64,000 nt of DNA, from NCBI GenBank assembly GCA_025024175.1, contig QCXZ01000064.1, forward strand, positions 54,395,325 to 54,459,324. Direction: 5' to 3'. Of this stretch, positions 25,323 through 37,980 are shown one piece after another (the first letter of the stretch is position 1; each line of letters begins with the position of its first letter). The stretch is from Rhyzopertha dominica (Eukaryota > Arthropoda > Insecta > Coleoptera > Bostrichidae). A program made the position numbers and the translations under genes. The notes under the pieces were generated by a model. It saw only the letters and a list, made by a program, of their open reading frames with translations, searched no databases and was not told where the DNA came from.

Positions 25323-26080
25323 CAGTGATGGGCGAGTCGTAGAATACTCCATGTAGATTACGCCATTACCTACGCGTAAACTGTGTAATATTCTACTTTA
25401 AAAGTCTACTGTAGAAAATAACATTATGTAGATAAACAGCAAACTAGTAATATTTAGTACCTTTAACAGCTCCAAATGCCTCATATGGCAGTATTATTTT
25501 GTATATTATTAGTTTTGTTGCTTCCTAACTAAATAAAATACTACTTCGTTGTAATTAAAATAACTAGACACACGTTAAATAACAATAACTTGTTTCGGCA
25601 TTCAGTTGTTGGGGCCAGAAGGCACAAGCGTGCTTTGGAGCCCTCAATCGGTCAATGGGTTCTAAAATGACTGTAAACTATGAATTCATTATCTTTCTTG
25701 TCTATAAACGGAAGAAGACGGGCTATTTCATATGCTACCGATTATACCTAATATACTCGTAGAAGAAAAGACTTCGAAACGCATGTTTTGTCCCAAAGAA
25801 GTAAGAAAACCGTTTGGGTATTCTGATGACCAACCAAAATAAGTTATGCAAATTTGTAATATAAATATTAAAAAACTGCAGTGCTTTAAAAATTTTTAAG
25901 AATTGACCCATAAAACAGGGAAATTGGAACAAAATAATTTGCACAATACACTTAATATACAATAGCCATAATATACTCGTCTCATATTTGCTACTCAAAA
26001 TCTACGCCAAAATGCTTTATTTACATTTTCTACGCGGGTAATGTAGAAAATTATAATTTACGCGTAAACGCCCATCACTG
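25323..26080. mobile_element. hAT-like non-autonomous element, 758 bp
   Basis: The terminal inverted repeat CAGTGATGGGCG occurs at both ends, which is the hAT signature. The flanking octamers gctaaaac and acaaaaac agree at 6 of 8 positions, compatible with an old 8 bp target duplication. Subterminal words TACGCGTAAA and GTAGAAAAT recur in both orientations. No transposase is encoded. It lies upstream of FMO-B. Confidence 0.75.
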
Positions 26081-28021
26081 ACAAAAACAGCAGATATAAA
26101 ATATAAAACCTTAAAATTGGTAGCCAATCACAATGTTAGGCTTGTCGCCAGTCTTCGTAGGCTACTTTTTTTTAAATCCAAATTCAAAAAGAATGCAAGA
26201 CAAACATTAACATTTTAAAATTAATAGTAAAAAATAATGTTATGCCCCAGAACAGTCTTTTTTTTTAACAAAGACGCTAAGCATGTATTTTGAGCCGTGT
26301 TAGTGTTTCTTTAACGTGAAAGATTGAAACAAGCACTAAATTTTAAAATTGGTATTCCTAAATAATGTTAGACCTTCCTATACTGTAGTAATAGCTTTAT
26401 TTTGTTACAAAAAAGGTATTAAATTACGTACTTTCATGTTTTCTAATAATAACCAATTATTTAAAAAATCACACTGTTATTATTTAAATTTTCTATGTTT
26501 TGAATGTAAAACCTAATAACAAGAAAAAGGCAAAAAATAAGAGGTGAACAAATGAAACGAATTAAGAAAGTCAGACAATTGTAGCGATTTGCCGTTGGAT
26601 TAGGCCTAAAACTATATATATTATTCTTAAAATTAGAAATTACAAATTAAAAATATGTAAATAAAATAAATTGAAAAAGACTGTTTAGCTCCGAACCCCT
26701 AAACTATTTAATTTTGATTTGTGAAGCTTTGCAAAGAGGGGTCAGATAGCTTGGCAGTACTCTATAAAAGTTGATTCCTACTCAGTAGGAAATCAGTTAC
26801 TTTGTACCCTAAATAAACAATCACCTGCAAAATAAAATCTTTTACTTCTAATAATACTGATTACATCGCTAGTTTGTTATTAGGTATAAATAAAACAATT
26901 TATACTGTTGACCTGCTAGTCATGTAAATAGAGTCTGTTATAGAAAACACCTAAAATCTAATTAGTTGAAGCGTGCTACCACAGCGTATAGATAAAATCG
27001 AATGAAAATAAAATTTTGCTTACAATTCTGCAAAAGAGGATAATACCATTTCATGAAAACAGTCAACAAAGTTACATTATCAAGCATTAAAATTCGGGAG
27101 TTAATATCAACCCCTTTTAAATGAAAATAAAAAGGAACGACATGTTAAAAATAAATAATCTTTAGCTGTAATAACAAATAATATTGCCAATATTATGGTA
27201 ACTGGTAGGCCAAAACTTTTAAATACATGTGAAGTTTGCAATTGTATGGCACAATATTTTGTGCATACGCCAATAATTTTTTCTATTAGGAGATCATTGT
27301 ATTTATTGCAAAATTTCAGTTATTGTGTTGTGAACAATTATTTCGTAATAATAACACGATTGTAGATCTCAGCTCTCGTATTAAATTCATATTTTGCTGG
27401 AAAAAACCTAATGACGTCAAATGTTGTTGCTGCTCCAGGATTTGAATTTCTAGAGCATATTGTGTAAAATACGATTATTGTTTGCAATCTGTACACGCTT
27501 ATCACATTCCTGTGGATTTGTTCTGACATGAATTCAAATATTTTTAAAAATATCAATAGTTTCTTTCCTGCCCACTATTATTATGTATTACTCGAAGATA
27601 CAACTACATATTGTTTAAATGTGTTTAAAGCAACATAAATACATTGTATGCACATTTTAATCTAGTCTGTATTGTTTTTTATGATGTTTGTATATTTTGT
27701 ATGATCTTAGTTACAAATATTATTTTATGTGCCATAGAGAATTTTGTGGAACACTTTTTTGAGACTCATCCTTGATCATCAAGAACGAAGTGCGTCCGAT
27801 AATGCAGATAAAAAGAATTCGATCTGTAAATAGAAAGAATATTATCGATCTGGTTATAGCCGGTTTTTAAGTCTAACCTTTGACAGAATGAGCTGTACAA
27901 ATATTAAACATGTTAACTGCGCTTTACAGAAAGAGTCAAATGCTGTATGGACGACTTAACGACACATTAAAAACCACTCTTTTATTGTAACAGACGATTC
28001 GCTATTATTACATTCATTATA
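26081..28021. other. Spacer between hAT-like and mariner-like elements
   Basis: AT-rich sequence. No coding, RNA or repeat structure is recognised. Confidence 0.4.
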
Positions 28022-30300
28022 CAGGGTGATTTTTTGAAAACTTTACATCTTAATAACTTTAAATATAGCAAAAATTAAAAAATTTGCAAAAACAGGTAAA
28101 CTTTTGTTTGCAGGGGGGCAACTTTTGAGATAAGTTTTTAATGGATAGCGCTTACTCTCTGAGCAGGGTAGACACCCCTTTAAAAATTTTAAATGGAACT
28201 ATCCATCTTGTGATACATCATTTGAAAGCTTATTTTACAAAGAGTCTGGCCATGTAATTAGTTTTACCACGTTTAACTTATTGACGGGGTAATAGATTAA
28301 TAGTGCCTACGAAAGAGGTTGCTTATTAAATTGAATATTTTGGACTCTTTTCAACAAAATGTATTTTATTTTAGAGCGGAAATAAAATTTGTCCTTACGA
28401 GAACCCAAAATTTAAACAAACAACTTGTAAAAAATATGACACTTAAAAAAACTCCCAGAATACTGAAAATTTTCTTTTAACATTATTATTAACATTAAAG
28501 TATTTATCATGTAATTTTTAGATAGTCCATGTCCACAAAAAAGAAAAATTATTTATTTGTAACTCCAAAAACAGTGTGAACAAAACCATAGAAATTCAAA
28601 CCTTACAATAGATTCTCAAAATGTGCACCACCTCTTTCCATACAATAATATAGACGGTTCTCGAACTCCTGCTGCACTTTTCGGAAAGTTTCAGGTGGAA
28701 TGCTCCTGCACTCGTTAATAATTCTTTCTCGCAGATCGTTCGGGCTAGTAGATTGTGTTTTGTAAACCACAGATTTTAAATGACCCCATAGAAAGAAATC
28801 TAAAGCAGTCAAATCGGGTGATCGTGGCGGCCATTCCATTGTTCCACGCCTACCAATCCAGTGAAGAGGAAATCTATGATTTAACCAATTTCGCACATTA
28901 ATGGCGTAATGCGGTGGGGCTCCATCATGTTGGTAAAACAATTCGTATTCATCCAACATTGGATTTCCTTCAGGGTCACGTTGGTTTTCTAATTGTTCTG
29001 TGATTAAAGGATCAATAACGNTATCAAGTAATTCTAAATACATTCCCCCATTTAGCGGCCCATCAATGAAAATTGGACCTACAATTGCATTGCCAAGTAT
29101 TCCAGCCCAGACGTTCAGCTTCTGAGGAACTTGTGTATGACCTTCTCGAAAAATATAAGGATTTTCGTCACTCCAGTACCTGACGTTATGTTTATTTACA
29201 GAGCCGTTCAAAAAAAATGCATTCATCACTGAAGCTGGTATTTTTTATTAGATTTGGATTTACTATAATCTATTCTGTCATAATTTCGCAAAATTGCAGT
29301 CTTCTATCGAAGTCATCTTCGCCGAGTTCCTGGAGAGTTTTCATCTTATAGGGATGGAATTTGTGCAGTATTGTAACTCTCCTTACAGATGAATAAGAAA
29401 GTCCAGTGGCTGTAGAAATGTTACGCAAAGAGCTAGTTGGATCCATTGCAAAATGACCAAGTACTTCAAGTTGGGCCATTTCATCAACGACTCTATTCCC
29501 TGCCCTTTTTTTGTTTACTACAGATCCAGTGTCTTGAAATTTCTGCACGAGATCGAGAATGTACCTAGCGTCAACATTTTTATCGGGGAGCCGTTCGTTA
29601 AACACCCTTGCTGACGTACGAGCACAGCTATGCTCAGCACCGTAAATAAAAATTATTTCTACCCTTTCGGCAGTTGAATGAACCATTATCACTTGGACTC
29701 TCACTTTAAAATTTCACGCGATTTATAAAAAGGAAGGTGAACAAAAAGAAGGTTGTGCCAAGGAAGTAGCCAAAAAGTTGAAACAAAAAATTGGAAACAC
29801 AAAGTAGATAATTATTTAGCCAATTCAGTATAAACTATCGAGTTGCAATATCAAGTAATGTCGAAAGAAAATTTTAAGTATTTTTGGCATTTTGCTTAGG
29901 TGTAACAATTATTTTTTAACAAGTTCTTTTTAGGCTTAAATAAGGACAATTTTTATTGTAACTGCAAGACAATAAATGTTGTTAAAAAAGTCCAAAATAT
30001 TCCATTTTATAAGCCACTTGCTATAATGCACTTTTTGAACCAGTACCCAGTCAATGGGTAAAAAATAGTAAAACTGATTACATGGCAAGACCCCTTGTGT
30101 AACAAGCTTTTAAATGATGTATCGTAAGATGGGTAGTTTCATTTAAAATCTACCCCGCTAAGAGCGTAAGCGCTATCCATTAAAAACTTATCTCAAAAGT
30201 GGTCCCCCTGCAAACAAAAGTTTACCTGTTTTTGCAAAATTTTAAATTTTTCCTCTATTTAAAGTTATTTAAGGTGTGAAGTTTTCAAAAAATCACCTGG
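28022..30300 (-). mobile_element. Mariner-like transposon with long inverted repeats
   Basis: The element is flanked by TA and has inverted repeats of about 330 bp (28022 to about 28360, and about 29975 to 30300), starting CAGGGTGATTTTTTGAAAAC with small differences at the right tip. It encodes one transposase on the minus strand. Total 2279 bp, the best preserved DNA transposon in the window. It lies in the FMO-B/FMO-C spacer. Confidence 0.88.
28603..29704 (-). pseudogene. Mariner-family transposase with one stop and one frameshift
   Basis: The N-terminal part with helix-turn-helix regions (29704-29273) ends at an amber codon at 29272-29270. The catalytic part follows: a first acidic block (SDE) just after the stop, then a one-base shift in the A8 run at 29210-29217, then FYQHDGAPPH and WPPRSPDLTALDFFLWG. 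The second and third catalytic Asp are separated by 36 residues. Apart from the two lesions and one unresolved base near 29022, the frame is intact to its stop. The homopolymer shift could be a sequencing error. The family is the mariner-type group often labelled SETMAR-like in insects. Confidence 0.85.
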
Positions 30301-32643
30301 TATATAAAGCGCTTCTTGATCGGGGCTTACTTTGCGCAAAAACATGAGTGTTATAAAAACAAGTATTAATCGTAATTAACATTACATATTTATATTTTTT
30401 ATGGTTTGAAGGAACTGGTCGCCCATTTTTTCGAAACACATTTCTTTACACATTTACTTCAGTCTTATTGGCATATCGTAATTACTTATTGGACAATATA
30501 GGAATATTGCTTGCTATTTTAAATTCAGATTTGGTTTATTTGCAGTTGCAGTGACAGAGCAGTAGCACAGTATGTAATGCGTATCAGTTAGTTTCTGATC
30601 TTTCTTGTGTGATCAGTTTTTACATTTGTCGTAGAACAGGTTTCTGTAGTTATTTGTATATTTCTGACTTGTTCTTTTGCCTGTATTCTTTGGACATCAA
30701 TCATTAAAATACTCTTATATAACCAGTTATTCAAGAACTCTTTATCTAAATTCATGTTATATACAACAATAATATCAATACATATCTGAATACTTACATA
30801 CTTCTGAAAAACAGTCGCTGTTGGACTATTTTTTCCTTTTACGCACGTTCCTATTCTACTGTCTTTTTTTGTCATATCCTTAAAGAGATAGATATAACAT
30901 AGTTGCCTTTATTGGTTTCTTCACTTACCATATTCAATATTTCTGCTACAATGGAAGAGTTTTCCTAAAATTTGTTCATTAAATATCTTAGGTAGAATCG
31001 GTTGTAATGCCAGTTGCTTGCATTATTGCTTTTGTCGTAATAGCATATTTCTGGTGGTTATAGTGTCTATTACTTTTTCACCCCCTACCGGAGTTTTAAA
31101 CATTTGTGATATTGATTTCTAATATTTGTCTTGAATGAAGAATGAATCTACAGGTATACAGTTATCATTGTGAATTTCTCCCTAAATCCGTACTCGTAAT
31201 TATCTTCTGTCTAGCAACCGTAACTATGTTCTAAAAAATTTTTCCTTAATTATCAGGTACAGTTCATTATTATTCTTTATATGCCCTTAGTATCGGTTGC
31301 GCTACTCAACTATGTCCTTATAGTCCTCATTTTCTTGTGTTGTATTCACCTACTGTATAGACATAACATCTTGAATATTGTTTTGAATTCGTGCAGTCAA
31401 CCTTTTTGTGTAGAATTCCATGCAAAACTTTTTTTGCCGCGATATCTACATTGATTGCAGTGCTTTTATGACCCGAGATCCTAATGTATCTTTTACCACG
31501 CCATCGATTTATTGCTACTATTCTCTCTGTTTTTCTGGTAGCAGCATTTTCAGAGATATCATTTATAATTTAATAACCATTACTTGTTATTATACTGATG
31601 TAGTCATCTACAATTGATCCAGACTATAAAATGTTTTATTTAACATATTTTTCGAGTGGGTTGGAGGAGTTTTGTATACCGTAGTTATTTTCATGGGAGC
31701 TTTTTCAGAGTTGTCGTCTTTTAGGTGCACTATGTATCATCATCATTTATATACAATAGACCTTAATTGTTTACTTAGAATATTTAGAAACTAGAAAAAA
31801 TGTGTGCCTTTTCTTGTTAGCGACATTTTTCTAGCTGCCAACCATTATAGTTTTAGTTAGTAACTCTTCCAAATTCCAATTTGTTAAATTATCAATACCG
31901 ATACCAACTAATACCAATTTTCGATTTTGCCACCTTAGTAGCCTGAAAACTTTGGCAGGACAAAATTGTTAAAGTCAGAGTTATATTTTAGATACGACTG
32001 AGTGTAGAAATTGCTTCCTATAAAAAAACAGTTCAAAACATTTTATGTTTGTGTATGATCTGATTAGTAAGCTACTTCTTAAAAATTGTCTATACCTTAA
32101 TTTAACTTCGTTGACTTTGTTGTGTAGTTCTCACAATATAATAGTAAATAATTATTAATTTAAGAAATTTGCAGTGCGGTTTCTTTTTAAGTATTTAATT
32201 TTAGAAATTGATGTGTACCTACCTGTAGGTATGTACACCTTTGCTATTTTGAGTTATTGATCTACAAAAAATTGTATTCAAATTCCATTAAGTTAACAAA
32301 TTGGGATAGAAAGAACATCTGCAGGAACTTTATTTATAAATTCATTGTATGTGTATTGCGCAAATAAAAATAATGTACACTTAAGATTAATTGTATTATA
32401 TTATTTGCCGATCACAGCGGTATAGTTGGCTGTCTATACGCATGGATTATAATGAAACCACGGGGTGTTGTATTGGTTTTTCTTTTCAAATAGAGTGACA
32501 TTTATAAAAAGGAGGCTCTTTCGTAAACACATATTTTATAGATACCTTCTGTATAAATTCGTTACTAGGCATTTGCTTAGTGTAATAACAAAGATATGTC
32601 TGTTGCTATTAGGTTACAAAGACCATAGCTGTAATAAATTCCC
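30301..32643. other. Spacer downstream of FMO-C
   Basis: AT-rich sequence with scattered short frames but no recognisable domains, repeats or RNA genes. Confidence 0.4.
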
Positions 32644-32649
32644 TTTATT
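32644..32649 (-). terminator. Candidate polyadenylation signal of FMO-C
   Basis: AATAAA on the minus strand lies about 20 bases past the FMO-C stop codon. It is unusually close but plausible. Confidence 0.45.
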
Positions 32650-32668
32650 AAATGTATTTTACACATTA

Positions 32669-34871
32669 TCATTCTACATTTTCTACAACAAAATTCTCAT
32701 CGTCTATAATTTCAAATCTTTCGTTAAAGTTTACTTTGATCCCAACATAATCGGTTATTTTATGTACAACCTCTGGAACGGGTTTTAGTCCTGCAGTCCT
32801 GGAGAGATCGTCGAAATATGCTCTCTGTTCAGAAGCTAACTTGTGAAACTGCTTGCGCGGCTCCCCTTGTTCGATCTTTGATTTTATAAAACACTCCAGT
32901 TCCCTTAACATATCATTTTTCGATGGCAGGATGGAGCGATCAGCTAATGTAGATAAAAAGTATCTGACCTGTAAGTAAAATGAATTACCACATTACCAAC
33001 TGTCATTTATAATACCTTAGACGTTTTGTTAACTATAGAGTTACTAACAGCAGCCATTCTTTAAATAATGATCGTAGAACTGTCGCTTACCTGTAAGTCG
33101 AACATGACAAAACCAGAAACTGCAAACGGTAACCCAATAAAACCCATGGTAGGGTAATTGATGTTAATAATTTGCTTATAAAGTGGTTCCACAAAGTTAT
33201 CGTTTACTCTAATGGAGCATTCTTCATCCAAAAATGGAAAGTGGTAATAATATCCTTTGAATGTAGCCGTAAGTTATCGTAATTGGGATAGTGCATTGTT
33301 TTCTCACCTGTAGCGTGTATGATTTCGTCAAACTCTTCCTCTGAGCCATCCTCAAAAATAGCTAATGTATCGGTAAGTAATTTGATTTTGGGTTTATGAA
33401 TAATCTTTTCTGACATATTATATTCTAAAGGCATTGTGGCGTAACTAAGAACAACCTGGACAATTTGAAAGATTCAGTTTATAGTGTAAGGGTTAGTTTA
33501 ATAGTATAAGAAATACTAATGTTTTTCATTTTAATGGGGTGCATAATTTTTCATGGTTTTGGTTATAAATCAGATATTATATTCGTATTTCTTGGCGGCT
33601 AAATAATAATTATTTATTATTGTTTGTAGCAATAACAGCTGTAATTGATGTTATATGCATTTCACGTAGTACATAGGAACAATCATGAAAATTTCGCGAG
33701 ACTCTCGAACGAGACATGAGACTCGACGAGCATCACTATTAAAAACACACTGCGATCAATGTAANATACTTATTACGTACGGTAAAAAAATCCCACAGCT
33801 TGGTAAAAAAAAATCATAGTTTTCAACCGCAGCAGCAGGTTTGATATTGTTTTAAGGGCCACAAACGTGGATCAATCGATCAATTTAATCCGCGGTCGTT
33901 GCTATAGCAACACCAATCAAAACACTGGATTCATGACGTTGCTGGGCAATGACAGGGATTAAACTCGGATTAACTTTGATCCACGTTTGTGCCAGCGGCC
34001 CTTATTAGAGTTTCAAACGTATGCCCTGCGTTTGTAGAGGTTGCAATCTGAACATTACATGATGTTTGCTAAACATCACATTTACAAAATTTGTATTATA
34101 TGTCTATATAACATTTCTGCAAGTCTATACTGACCCTTTTTGCCACTCTAGAAATGCTATTTGCTATATCCACACCAGAAGGGCCTGCCCCTAGTATTAC
34201 GACCTTTTTATTTGTATATGAGCTTTCATCTCTATAATCGTGACTGTGAATTACTCGTCCCCTAAACTTATCAATTCCTTGTATTATCGGACTGAATGGA
34301 TAGCTGTAGTGACCATTACAAATCATTACTGCATCATAAACATCTGAAGATTCTTCTCTACTTCGAGTGTTCCTTATTGTCACATTCCATTTGTTGTTGT
34401 AAGTTGGTTTGATGTTTATCGCCTGGCAGTTTAACTATAAGAAGCGTAAATCGTTTTATGAACACAATTATATTTACAAGAAACCTATCACCTTAATGTA
34501 TTGAAAGAGATCAAAAGTTTCAGCGTACTTATTAAGGTAATCTAATACATCCTTTTGAGGGATGTACGATATGTCCATCTTAGGATATCGTAGATCTGGA
34601 TATTCCATTTGCTCTTTCGGCGTGTTTGTTCTGTAATTAAAGAGTACGTATGTTTCATAAGCAACCGTTAATAATGATCTTACCTTAGATTCTTGTACAT
34701 TGATGTGTGAATCGGCAAACCGTTTTCATCATAGCCAATCAAGTCTGTATAATTCCATGTTCCCCCGATTCTGTCCGTTTGTTCGTACGCAACGCAAGAA
34801 AAACCCTGTTCCACTGCATGCTTAACTGCAGGTAGGCCAGCAGCTCCTGCTCCTACGACAGCTATCTTCAT
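32669..34871 (-). CDS. FMO-C: flavin-containing monooxygenase, complete and compact
   Basis: Six exons (34871-34684, 34630-34492, 34434-34135, 33455-33308, 33254-33091, 32968-32669) encode 412 residues plus TGA. The FAD motif GAGAAG is at residues 7-12, the FMO-identifying motif FRGRVIHSHDYR is at about 166-177 and GAGPSG at 191-196. Introns 1, 2 and 4 are only 53, 57 and 53 bp, making this the compact member of the array. Intron 3 (679 bp) hosts a small MITE. An in-frame ATG four codons upstream exists; I chose the start that matches all paralogues. It groups with FMO-D and FMO-E (QTD(R/K)(I/V)GGTWNYTDL segment). It probably oxygenates small N- or S-containing compounds. Confidence 0.94.
33854..34003. 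mobile_element. 150 bp MITE in FMO-C intron 3
   Basis: The left end AAGGGCCACAAACGTGGATC mirrors the right end, which reads GATCCACGTTTGTG, then a 5-6 base insertion, then GCGGCCCTT. It has no coding capacity. The inverted ends cover about 25 bp. Confidence 0.7.
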
Positions 34872-35887
34872 TTTTGCGTTCAATTAAAATGTATTAGTTT
34901 ATACAAACTGGTTTATAATTACCTTATCAGATAGCCCTAAGTTATCAGCTATTAAAGTCTTATTTATATGAATAGTTGAATGTAATCGGTGTCATCGAAG
35001 ACATTAAAGTTTGATAAGATCTGTACTTGTAACCTATGAAATATTTCAGAGAGACTTATTTTTGCTAAAGGAAAATTGTGTCTGCACTTGGACTGGAGCA
35101 GTGAATAAGCTGTCAAGCCAGTTGGTTGCAGTGCACACAGCATAGAGATTTCCTATATTTATTTCCTCATTTACCTCCATGTCTGTATTAGATTAATGTT
35201 TTTTCCAGTGGTTTTTTGTTCGTAAAATTTATAATCCATGTTCAATTTGAGAAATGTCACAGTACCTGCTCCTATATTGCAGCATCATACTAAGATTCCT
35301 TATTGTGTTATAACCTCACGCAACTGCTGTATAATTACATTATCACTACTCGTAAAATTTGATAAGAATTGAGTTTGCGGTTCTGATATAGAGTTATCTA
35401 TGGAAGTGTTCTGATTATATCGTATTTTAATTATCTGCGTCAAACAAATTCATTTTGTTAATTTATGGGTAACTCTTGTTGTTAGGTTTTATTTAATAAT
35501 AACAAGCAAATTGCTTTTGATGTTACGTTATCACCATCGGAATAAAATAAATATCTGAAAGGAACGTTCTTCTTAAGAGATTTGTACTTTTTCATACTAA
35601 AATTCGTATTCACCAAACTATTTCAAATTTGACCCTTATTTCAAACAAAAAAATGCTTATTGTTCAGTTTGATTAAGTAAAGTGGGCTCTCTAAATAGTA
35701 TGCATGAAGCCAAGACAGTTTCTATTGCCTGCGGCCAATTGGGTATTTGCCATGTATTTATATTTTGTTAAATTGCATATTAATAGGTAGCAGCTAATCC
35801 ACAAAACAGCTGTGTGACAGCGTATAAATTCGAAAAAAAAATGGATCGTAAGGTGTATTTTTAATATTAAATATGTGAATATTTAAA
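34872..35887. other. 5' flank of FMO-C
   Basis: No gene is seen. Bases 35119-35148 weakly resemble the 3' strand of the hammerhead repeat (agttggttgcagtg then cacagcatag) but lack the core. Otherwise AT-rich unassigned sequence. Confidence 0.35.
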
Positions 35888-36889
35888 GGGACCGCCAAAA
35901 CGCGAACATATTGGCCGTGACGTCAGGTGTCTTGTAAATGGCCGCTTTTTTACATCTGGGATCAACGCGCCTCAGCCCGTCAATTTATCAGTTTGTTGTT
36001 TGCGTTCATTTTGTGATAAGCGAATTAAAATGCGCCAAGAAAAAGTGAAATACTTATGCGTTATGACTTCTGAATACATGTTCATTGTTGTGGAATTTGT
36101 GTACAGCGACGAGCGGTTCAACGCGGCGAAGATGAGGAACGTAAAAACAACAGCCTAAGTGAACTTTTTATCAAATTAACGTAGCATTGATAATTTGATC
36201 ACAGTGGATTGTTGGAAACATACTATTTGTAAACATAAAAATGTAAAAATCAAAAATGTACCCTAAACTTGACATTCATTTTAGAGGTCAGAATAAATAT
36301 AAATTGCCATTTATTTTCGGGGCTCTTGCGGCTCGTGTCCGGTCTGGCTAACAGACGAATATATGGGGAATAACGTCGTTCTTTATAATAACATTTCTCT
36401 CTATCAACTTAAAACAGATATAATTTTTCATATCCTCTTTAAGCTATAACAAAATGGAAACTGAATGGTAAAGTCTTATAACCCCAAAAAGAATATAAAA
36501 CTTACAGTAAGAATTAAGATGATCTTCACAGCAGAAAAACAAACTTTGCGATTTCGGCATATCACGTCTAGAGGCATTAAACAACTTTTTTATATGTTGA
36601 TAATCTTGAGGAACGGTTACAAAAATTTTGTTAGCTGTACTGACTGAAGCACTTTTATAACCATGTACAAAATAACACTTGTTTTGTTTTACATGTATAA
36701 TAGATGCTTGTAAAACTACACAAATTACTTTTTGGTGCGACCTCTTACACCGTCCTTTCAATTAACTAGCACAAAAGCTTTTCCAATACAAAAATGATAC
36801 TACACCTCCTCGCTCCTCGGTAATGTTTACATGACACTTGACGTCACGAGTTGAATAATCTTGGATAGATGCGTTTTGGCGGTGACTCC
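35888..36889 (-). mobile_element. 1 kb terminal-inverted-repeat element with THAP relic
   Basis: The left end GGGACCGCCAAAACGCG and the right end GCGTTTTGGCGGTGACTCC are inverted with a small insertion. TGACGTCA-like words sit just inside both ends. The target duplication is unclear. The inner part carries a THAP-like zinc-finger relic on the minus strand, which suggests a DNA transposon whose transposase carried a THAP DNA-binding domain, or a captured one. Confidence 0.6.
36444..36761 (-). pseudogene. THAP-like zinc-finger fragment
   Basis: The 105-codon frame contains CYFVHGYKSAS, then TVPQD and FFCCEDHLN. This is the spacing of a THAP C2CH finger as seen in insect transposon-derived proteins. 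The second cysteine appears to be Tyr (VHGY where VxGC is expected), so zinc binding is probably lost. No transposase catalytic domain follows inside the element. Confidence 0.55.
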
Positions 36890-37980
36890 TAAGATTCGAA
36901 TTTCAGACCTGAAATTCTCCACCTAAAAATATTTTTTTGTTTTTTTTTTAACATGGCATTCGATATATATGCACTTCAATATTCATTTTACGTAATTTTC
37001 AAAAAAAGTAATAATACGCAATTGTCATGAGATAAGTTGCATGAAATTGTGATACAAAACGACACACGTACCGTAGGTTGTGAAGTTTACTGAGCAAGGA
37101 CTATTTGTGTAGAAAACGAAACTGACTAACGGAGTCTGACTAACTAACAGATGTGACCTATTTGTGATCGAATAATGTATTCGAAATTTTCTTCTTTTGA
37201 TATTCAGAAAATCCTGCAAGTAGACCTGTCAATGTCTAGCTCCTCAACAAAAACTTTTTGTACGTGCATTGATTGATTTATTAATAAAAAATAGCTTTGA
37301 AATGTTAAAATACGAGTATATTCCAAAGTAAAATAACGTAACGTGAAACCGAGAAATAAGTGAGAAGTGTGCGAGGGCATGACAGTTTTGCTTTGACAAC
37401 GAGATTAGAACGTATTCCTTTTTTCAAGTTACTTTTTTTTATATAAAAATAGTTAACAATATTAAAGATTGATGATCCAGATCCCATATAAATATATATT
37501 TGCTGTTTGACCTGACCTGATCTGACTTGACCTGACGTGAACGTCAGATATGCGCTTAGCGCATACTAAATCATGATACTAACCAACAAATAGAGGACGT
37601 CTTATTACAGTTAATAACGTTTTNTTGTNTTCAGATGTTCATGTATTACCTTTTAACCAATCAGTAGAATTCTAAATAATCGAAATTCACTGTCAATGAA
37701 ATCAGTTAAAGTATTTTGCGACATAAATAGTTTAAAGAAAATATCATTCATTTCTAAGCATATATATAAAATAATTTATTAATATACTGCGCCAAGTCTA
37801 ATAATTTCACAATACGTATTCGGTACATATAATTAGCTATTTAGCTATTGAGTCTGTATGACGTACCTATATACGGGGCTGTTTATTAGGTAAAATAATG
37901 GAAAACAAATAAGAACTAAATTAATCATTTACTATTACTATAAANTTAAGTATTTGTCAAGTGTAGTTACAAGTGATGAC
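36890..37980. other. Spacer downstream of FMO-D
   Basis: AT-rich with no recognised gene. A short run of CCTGA/TGACCTGA words occurs at 37508-37550. A possible AATAAA on the minus strand at 37887-37882 lies about 95 bases past the FMO-D stop. Confidence 0.35.

Noticed and set aside
30588..30875. 95-codon minus-strand frame in the B/C spacer
   Set aside because: No start context, domain or repeat supports it, and its composition matches random AT-rich DNA.
37508..37550. TGACCTGA word cluster as a nuclear-receptor site
   Set aside because: It is a short simple repeat, far from any promoter.
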